Shown in pieces: positions 56,611-64,000 of a stretch of 64,000 nucleotides of DNA (positions are counted from its first letter, which is position 1; every line of letters starts with the position of its first letter). Location of the stretch: assembly GCA_963682025.1 (NCBI GenBank), contig OY821521.1, forward strand, positions 51,576,807 to 51,640,806. The letters run 5' to 3'. The stretch comes from Cordilura impudica. Lineage: Eukaryota > Arthropoda > Insecta > Diptera > Scathophagidae. The position numbers were made by a program, and so were the translations under genes. The notes below the pieces were generated by a model, which saw only the letters and a list, made by a program, of their open reading frames with translations, was not told where the DNA came from and made no database searches.

Positions 56611-56977
56611 TTCAAGATTCCTAGCTTTAAGATATTAATATTTAGACGTTTAAGTGAAAATTTGTTGAGAATATATATTAATGATGCAGCGTTGTATATT
56701 GGTGAGTCAGTGGCACTTAGTACTCTATATTCAAATTTTATTCTGATACTACTTAACAAAAAAAAAAAAAAACGATATTCATAGTTAGATAATTATATGA
56801 AAATTATATAATTTCTTTTTTTTTAAATGCTAGTAAAAATTGCAATTTTGCAGTTATCCAGTAAATTTGTATTAAATTGTGAACAGGGCAGCAAGTGTTA
56901 AAATTTACTCGCAAGCAAAATTTGCTGCCAGTGGAGCTGCCATTGCGAAAAATGTGTGTGTATAAATGTGTGTGTAG
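56611..56977. other. Short unique stretch between satellite and transposon
   Basis: AT-rich sequence ending in a TGTGTG-rich run (56952-56977) that supplied the 8-bp duplication of the adjacent transposon. No gene seen. Confidence 0.5.
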
Positions 56978-59900
56978 TAGGGTGGCACTAAAAATTCAAC
57001 TTTCTATTTTCAATAGTTTTCGCACGGAATATCGATCCAGTTGATATAAAACGGCTATTGTCAAAATTTGAGCAAAATCGGACAACTTTAAGCCGTGCCC
57101 CAAAGAGGTCAAAGGTCAAAATATGGTATATTGTGTATTTTTTAGGTATTTTTTATTTATTTTTATTGTTAATCTTATAAACAATTACAATTTTTCTTTC
57201 TAATGTGATTAAGAATGTTTCATAATATTTTTTTTGTTCAAAAATTAACCCGTCTGTGCACTGAGGGTCTAAATGACCCTTTTAAAATTACACAATTTTT
57301 TATTTGTTAAATATTTTGTGCACAAATTTAATATAGATTAACTTTCAATATTACCCCCTTTTCTGGGGGTGGGAGGATGTAAATTGCTTTAGATCGTTCA
57401 AAACCACCCTAAATTTATTATTTAGAAATGTGAAAATTTACGTTATAACGAAGACTAAAACAAGTAATTACAATTTAACAGGGCCTGTTAGTTTAGACAA
57501 CAACCACTGATAACTCAAAAGTTAACGAATTTTAGAAAAAAAAGTCAAGGAGTACTAGATTTTCAAATTTTTAAAATAAAAAATAAAAATGCAAAAATCC
57601 CCTATCATGCATTTAGTTGAAAGTGTTAAACAGTTGAAGGTGTAATCAGTCGTGAGTGTAATCTGTAGAAAGTGTATGTTTTATTAGTGATTTTTGTCAA
57701 ATTCTGATTTTAAAAATGCCATCTTTAAGACAGGAGATTTTTCTAATTGGTTATTCAAAACTACAATTAAGTGGTAGTAAACTGCCATCAAAGGGAGAGT
57801 GCCTGAAAGTACTTTTTTGTAATTTAAGAGTTGCTAAATTAGACATAAAAGCTAGTGCGAGTCTTGTTATCAAAGAGTGTTCAATTTTTTGGGAAAAGGC
57901 ACGTATCCCTATTATGACAATAGTGAATGCCGAGAAGAAATTGATGAAGTTGTATAGCGAGTGGAGAAGTTTGTCAAAACACAAAAATAGAGATTCAGAA
58001 TTATTTAAAAGAAAATGTGAAGAATGGAAAGAAGCATTGAACGACCTATTTGATATCGCTAAAGCTAACGCAATTGGTCTTATTAAAATTGAAGAAGACA
58101 AACAGTTTTTAATAAAGCAAAGGCTAAAAGGACGTCAAGGTTCTATGGCTGGAGTAGATGTTAAATTAAGAAAAAATTAAGAATATCGACAAAACCGCCA
58201 AAAGCGAGAAGAGATCAGGCGAAAAATGCTTCAGGAAGTCCCATCAACCTCAAGAGGTGAGTTTGTATTGTGTTTATCAAAACTTACGATCAGGGCAGTT
58301 TTTTGGCTTTTGATTTTTTTGATATGCCAGTTTTTTAGTTACTTTGCAATATTGTCACTTAATTATATTCGTGCAAAGAAAAAACTTTTTTTATTTTTTT
58401 TTAATAAAACGTATATTGTGTATTTAAGTTACAATCCTACTAAAGGGTATAAATCGGCTAACCGTTTTTTACCTACAAAAATGACTTTAAAATTATAGTT
58501 TTAAGAAACAATTCATATTATTCTTTAGGAAATATTATAAATGAAACTTTCAGTTCCAAGGAATCAGAAAACACGGAACCCGTTGAAACTGATGAATATG
58601 AAGTTTACCTTAATTCTCCAACTCCTTTGGAAACTATTCATAACGAAGCACCACAAAGAATAAGGGGAAGCAAAGAGATATTGACACCAAGACTTGCAAC
58701 AGTTTTGGATAAACTAAAAATTAGTTCCAGAGATGCAGTCCATTTATTGGTAGCAGTTCTTGATGCAGCTGGGCTAAACACGTCGGAATATATTTTAAAT
58801 CGTAATAATGTTCGCAAACAAAGAGATATTTTAAGAAAAACAAAAAGCGAACAAATCGTGTCTGAATTCACAACAAACCCTACACCATTGACAATTCATT
58901 GGGATACCACGCTTTTAACTAGTGTTACAGGAAAAACTGAAGATCGTCTTGCTATAATAGCAACTGCTCCAGGTCTTGAGCATGTACTAAATATGCCTGA
59001 TAGGGTTAGAAATATCATCTGCCGTTTATGATACTTTGGAGGAAAATAATATTTTAGACAAAGTAGAGGCATTTGTGTTCGACACAACCGCGTCAAACAC
59101 AGGGAAATTTAGAGGAGCTTGTAACCTTTTGGAAAAAAGAATTGGTCGAGATGTGTTATACCTAGGGTGCAGACATCATATCTTTGAAATTATTTTATCA
59201 TCAGTGTTCATAGAAGCAAATATAAGTGCTTCTACTGGTCCTGAAATAGTAATATTTAAGTAATTTAAGAAACATTGGCCTAAAATACAGCAGGATGCTT
59301 TTTTGACTGGATTGACACACCCCAGATTCAATGAAATTTTAGGTGGTGATCGCGCTAATATTTTAAAATTCGCGAACGATAAAATAAAGAAAGACTTTCC
59401 TCGTGATGACTACAAGGAATTTTTGGAATTAATAATAATACTCTTAAGAGGAATTCCACCTAGGGGAATTAAATTTACAAAACCTGGCGCACTGCATTTA
59501 GCCAGATGGATGGCCAAGGCCATTTATTGCCTAAAAATTATTATATTTCGAGACCAATTTCCCGAAATAACCGAAACTGAAATAAATGGTTTGATTGAAG
59601 TAGCTGGATTTGTGATTAAGTGTTATTCGATTTTCTGGTTTAGCGCTGATAAAGCAGACCAAGTTCCTGTAAATGACATCGAATTTTTAAAGAAATTAGA
59701 AAATTATAAAAAAATCAACAAACCTATAGCTGAAAAAGCCATATCGAAATTGCTTAACCATCTTTATTATTTGAATGAAGAATGTGTAGGTTTTGCCTTA
59801 TTCGACGAAAGAATCGATTTAGCAACTAAAGCCAAACTTGCTACAAAGATGCTTGTAACAAACTTGTCTGAACAAAATCTAGAAGAAGAAGGAGAGGAAT

Positions 59901-60874
59901 ATCCAAAAAGGCTAACAATAAACCAACAAAATTTAAGCCATTTCCTTGCCAGAGACAATAATGTAATTTTGGAGGAATTATTTTCCAAAAACACCAACAA
60001 GCTTTTACAAAGGTTTAACATTTCTGCAGACTTTTTAAACAAAGACTCAAGTTGTTGGCCAATTTTAGATGACTATCGTAAAGGAAAGAACATAATTTCA
60101 AACTTAAAAATTGTCAATGACTGCGCCGAAAGAGGAATTAAGTTAGTGCAAGAATTCCACGAGAAAATTACAAAAGATGAGGATCAGAGGCAGCATTTAT
60201 TTAAAGTAATGACAACTTGTTTTATTAATTTTAATTAAAGATTTGTATGATAAAATTGGTTTTTTTCTATTTGTTTCAGGTTGTACAAAATTATAGACAG
60301 CAATTTTCAAAAGAAGCAAATTTACAAAACTTAAGAACTAATTATAATTAAAGTGCCCCATATTTTATTTTTTACGTATTTACGTATTTTTTACGTTTAA
60401 ATATTTTTGTTTTTATTAAAAAAGTTAATTTTATATGTTAATTTTATATTCAATGTTCAATTTAATAAAACTTTTGACACGGGTGGGCAAAAAGGGTTAA
60501 TGATTTAAAATTGTCGTAGATAATTTGTTAGCATATCTCAGATAATTAAAAAAAAGTGCAAAATAATACGGTTTTACAGTACAAAATATATTAAACTTTA
60601 AAACCCACTGGGCACGGAAGGGTTAAATTTTTCATTTTTTTTATAATTATTAATAATTGCACATTGTAAATGAAGTGGAATGATTTTTTATACAAATTCG
60701 GGCAAAAACGAACAACTACTTAAAAAAAAAACGTTTTAAAAATATCGGGAAATATTTGTCCGATCTTCCTAAAATTTTTACCATATAGTTTTTACACCAA
60801 GTGGCACAATATTCCGCGCGAAAACCATTAAAATTAAAAAAAAAATTTCGTCCATATAACCTGCTGCCACCCTA
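56978..60874 (+). mobile_element. hAT-like transposon, 3.9 kb, complete ends, 8-bp TSD
   Basis: Both termini begin TAGGGTGGCA when read inward. A second shared block lies further in (ATAGTTTTCGCACGGAATAT left; ATGGTTTTCGCGCGGAATAT right, inverted). GTGTGTAG flanks each side exactly (56970-56977, 60875-60882). It encodes one spliced transposase on the plus strand (57716-60351). The 8-bp duplication and ends starting TA suit hAT, but the protein lacks the usual hAT dimerisation signature, so the superfamily is left open. Confidence 0.9.
57716..60351 (+). pseudogene. Transposase of the 57-kb element: three exons, two stops, one frameshift
   Basis: Exon 1 runs from ATG 57716 to 58256 with an in-frame TAA at 58178-58180. 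Its start is MPSLRQEIFLIGYSKLQLSG and its end RREEIRRKMLQE-like basic sequence, then SR. Donor G|GTGAGT, intron 58257-58528, acceptor TTCTTTAG. Exon 2 (58529-60205) opens GNIINETFSSKESENTEPVE and includes RGSKEILTPRLATVLDKLKI. A frameshift at about 59000-59031 and a TAA at 59261-59263 break it. Its core reads VEAFVFDTTASNTGKFRGAC (probable catalytic Asp) and YLGCRHHIFEIILSSVF (C..H motif). Intron 60206-60279 (donor GTAATG, acceptor TTTGTTTCAG) leads to exon 3, VVQNYRQQFSKEANLQNLRT, stop at 60349-60351. The total is near 750 residues. Family common in insects; name unknown to me. Confidence 0.75.
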
Positions 60875-60984
60875 GTGTGTAGTAAAAAATTGTGAGTGTA
60901 TTTAGTTTTTCGAACAGTTGTGTCAGTGGCAACGGCATGTGTAAGTACGAGTAGTAGATTACACTCAGTGGCGTAGGGAGGAGG

Positions 60985-61245
60985 GAGCAAAGTCGAGCCC
61001 TCGTATATCGCAAAAAATTGCTGCCAATGACTTCTTTAAGGTCGTAGTGCGAGAATATTTCCCCATTGTTCTCCTTTTTTTGAATATTTTCACCCTTTGA
61101 CTTCAAAGAGGATAATAATCAAATTTTTTACATTTTATGGACAGAGCACTTTGACACTTTTCGATTGTTGTATAAGATAAGTTTGCTCTTAATTCAGAAT
61201 ATATAAAAAAACGCGACGTTTTTTGTCAGAAAAGAAAAAGTTTTT
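60985..61245 (-). repeat. Half copy of the foldback element at 62831-63233
   Basis: Contains CACCCTTTGACTTCAAAGAG, AGAGCACTTTGACACTTTTC, GATAAGTTTGCTCTTAATTC and TTTTTTGTCAGAAAAGAAAA. These match, in opposite orientation, the interior and one arm at 62831-63060. The left arm is absent; the sequence before it, CAGTGGCGTAGGGAGG, may be the end of another repeat. Confidence 0.65.
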
Positions 61246-62830
61246 TTATACAAAAAATTTCAAAAAACTAAAAAGTTTTTCACACATTCATACGAGCCTA
61301 CATAGAAATGTATTTTATAGAATTTTGTATTTTTGTGAGCATTCACTTTAATTCAAATCAATCATATATTTTCATACACACATTAATTTTGGGTATTTTT
61401 GTAGCAAAAAAGCAAAAACAAAAGTCTGTCTGCGTTAATTTTTTTTTTTTTGGAATTTCTAGGAATAAAAAAATAATTTAGACTTCGGAACACCAAGTTT
61501 TGTATATTGGATATTTCAACCACCTTCTACTGTATGTTCTCTTCAACTTAGCAAAGACATAAACACAGAAGTTTCAATTTGTATTAAAAGTTTAAAATAA
61601 AATGTTAACTAACAGCGAAATGAAAGTAACAGTATTTCGTGTATGAAGCTGAACCAAACTTCAAACAGCATCTCATGCTATTAAAAGAGAAAATATGTAC
61701 CCAACAGATATTACAAGCAACAATAACTACATCAAAATGATAGCAACCGATTAAATACTATTTGCCACATCAATATATTGCTACAGACAACTGTCTGTGT
61801 AGTTGTGTGCGATCATTGATTAGCTCTGTTAATTTGTCAAGTACTTTATCCATTGTACGGCCGCAACATTTATTTAGTTAGCTAGTGAAGTTCGTGCAGT
61901 AATGATCGTATAACAGGCAATAAACGAGAAATTTTGTTAGCTTTTTTCAAATTAATAGTTCGGTTCGTTTTAGTTTTTTGTGTTTGAAAACTAATCTAGT
62001 GGAAAAAACGTAAACAAATAATATTAAAAAAAATATAAATTATTTCCGATTTTCAAGAAAAAACAAATACAAACAAGAACAACCTGCAAATTCAAGTGTG
62101 TTGCTTAATTAAATAAACATTCGATAATGAACGAGAATTGGCGTTTAGCACTTCACCTGATGTTGTTTACTTTTTTCAGTTTGTGATAAATGTAAACAAA
62201 AAACGTTTCTTGTTAAATTTTACGGTTTATTTCACTTGACGTTAATGGGGGGAGGGTGTTGGTATTGTGTTGTATTGCGTTGGAGACATTCACAGATCGA
62301 GCATGATAAATTTTCGCTCAATTGTGTGCAAATAATATATTTATATGTTTCTTTCTAATCTTTTGTTAAAGAATTTATTTTGCAAAAAAAATTTAACGGA
62401 ATATCTATGTGTCTGATGATTTACATATACAAATGTTTAAAAATATTGGGTAAATGAAAAAGTAATTTCGTATTTCATAATCTACGAAACCAATATATAT
62501 AAATAAAAAAAAATTTGAGAACCTAAAAATATTCGAGAAAATTATTTGTAGGTTAATTTTCAGAATATGTAAGAACATAAAGAAAAATTTGAAAATTTTT
62601 CAATACGAAATTTTGAAGAACCTGAAACAATTTATTACATCTCAAAATTTCTTATTACTCAAGAAATATTCTTGAATTGTTTGACGAATAAATTCGGTAG
62701 ATACTAATGAGGATAAAATATTTAAAAATTTTATTACTGAATTTAGTCTACAAAAATTAATAAAACATGCCACAAAAAAAAAAAAATTTATGACTTTTAT
62801 TCTTTTTTTTCTTAGAATATTTTAAATTTA
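61246..62830. other. Unique-looking AT-rich DNA; no firm gene
   Basis: No repeats recognised. At 61930-62130 the composition and words such as GTTCGGTTCGTTTTAGT and AACAAGAACAACCTGCAAAT look like a fly promoter/5' UTR. An ATG at 62127 opens 19 codons ending LALHLMLFTFFSL before TGA. That is hydrophobic enough for a signal peptide but too short to call a gene. Confidence 0.3.
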
Positions 62831-63233
62831 TGCCGTTTTCTTTTCTGACAAAAAAGTACGCATTTTATTTTCATTTTTTGAAAAGTGTATTCTTTTATAT
62901 ATTCTGAATTAAGAGCAACCTTATCTTATACATCAATCGGAAGGTCTCAAAGTGCTGTGTTCATAAAATGCAAAAAAATTTGATTATTATCCGCCTTGAA
63001 GTTAAAGGGTGAAAATATTCAAAAAAGGGGAACAATAGGGAAATATTCTCACACTATGACCTGAAAGAAGTCAATGGGTGAAATTTTTTGCTACTTGCTA
63101 GGTTTCGAACTTGAGACCTTTTGATTGATGCATAAGACAAGGTTGCTCTTAATTAAGAATATATAAAAAAAAACAATTTTCGAAAAAAGATGCAAATAAA
63201 ATGCGACATTTTTTGTCAGAAAAGAAAACGGCA
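62831..63233. mobile_element. Foldback MITE, 403 bp, TTA duplication
   Basis: The left arm starts TGCCGTTTTCTTTTCTGACA; the right arm ends as its inverse (GTCAGAAAAGAAAACGGCA). Complementarity extends over roughly 130 bp per arm, through GAATTAAGAGCAACCTTATC and ATCAATCGGAAGGTCTCAAA on the left. TTA lies at 62828-62830 and 63234-63236. Non-coding. Confidence 0.8.
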
Positions 63234-63236
63234 TTA

Positions 63237-64000
63237 GTCTCAGAGTCTGAAAATTAAACTTCTTGCTGAAATTACCATAAAACGTTTTTAAATATTCTTA
63301 GCGATTGAAAATTTTCCTTAGTAATTTTTTTAAATTTGAAAAATACTATATTTTTTTAAAAAAGAAATGAAAAAATTAATTTTTAACAATTTTTTCTCAA
63401 TTTGAAAAGAAATAATTTTATTTCGATTTTTTTTAATTCAAAGATAATTTTAAACCTCTTAATAATTTTTGTATTGCATAATATATTTTAATTTTTTGAT
63501 CGACCGAAAGACGATTTTCTATAGAACGCTTTTACAGATTTTGCCACGATTTTTCTTTAAAACTAATTCTCCATAGAAAACTTGTTTACAAAATACATAG
63601 AATTTTTTATTAAAAGATGTGTTTAAAAATAATTTCCAAAACTTTTCAGAATCTGGATTTTTTTCATATAGAAAGAGAAAAAGAAATCAAAATATATATA
63701 TATATATATAGAAGATTTCTCCATAGCATATTCTGTATATTTTTAAAAAAGAATCTCCGAATCTAAGACTAGTTATCTTAGAAAGAATGACAAATTTTAA
63801 TTTAATTTTGAATTTTGAAAATATTTCAAAGTTTAGAATTTTCACACAAATTTTATTTTATAATTTTTGGTAATGATTTTTTTACTTTCTGTAGATAGTT
63901 CCTCGAATATAAGTTCATAATTTTTTAGAATCGGAAACGATTTTTTTTATAGATTTGATTATTGAAAATAATTAAAATTATAACCAATTTTTCAATATAA
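63237..64000. other. AT-rich, no supported feature
   Basis: Runs of A and T, with an AT dinucleotide tract at 63692-63709. No reading frame, TIR pair or tandem repeat of note. Confidence 0.5.

Overview
The window looks like intergenic or intronic DNA from a higher fly (Brachycera, probably a calyptrate such as a blow fly or house-fly relative). The evidence is extreme A+T richness, GT-AG introns, and relics of Jockey, Tc1, mariner and hAT elements. The strongest clue is many copies of a Helentron-derived repeat of the DINE-1/INE-1 type: inverted subterminal ends plus an internal GTCC/GTCT microsatellite. The species assignment is inference. I see no bacterial genes, rRNA genes, functional tRNA genes or CRISPR arrays.

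Almost everything recognisable is mobile or satellite DNA. Region 1 (1-8.4 kb) is a stack of nested insertions. A Tc1 relic is invaded by a Jockey LINE. The LINE is cut by a 2.4-kb element carrying a long (AAAAATT)n array, and that element holds a Helentron-type repeat (HINE-A); a tRNA-derived SINE sits in the Jockey. A second copy of the array element lies at 1-2.4 kb in the other side of a Tc1 reading frame. Region 2 (9.5-18 kb) has TIR elements nested in each other, a truncated LINE, and a Tc1 relic split by an unclassified 1.5-kb DNA transposon with 38-bp TIRs and a 5-bp target duplication. Region 3 (18.9-27 kb) has a 123-bp minisatellite, MITEs and HINEs. Region 4 (27-31.8 kb) is an 18-bp-unit satellite with HINE and LINE insertions. 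Region 5 (31.8-34.3 kb) is a LINE with remains of both ORFs. Region 6 (35.25-35.43 kb) is the only good candidate for a host gene: one small coding exon with good splice sites. Region 7 (36-43 kb) has a tandem 0.37-kb repeat interrupted by HINEs, a mariner relic, a 1.9-kb transposon with about 120-bp TIRs, and a large foldback. Region 8 (44.8-50.2 kb) is a hAT element inside a MITE, part of which was copied 3.8 kb away between two 0.66-kb direct repeats. Region 9 (52.3-56.6 kb) is a large satellite with higher-order structure. Region 10 (57-60.9 kb) is a nearly complete hAT-like transposon with a three-exon transposase, damaged by two stops and one frameshift. The last 3 kb are AT-rich with foldback elements.

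None of the transposases seen here is intact, so the window is a graveyard. It is nevertheless informative, because several element boundaries are fixed exactly by target-site duplications or by reading frames that become continuous once the insert is ignored. Frames and splice sites were worked out by eye; no database search was run, and family names rest on remembered protein motifs.
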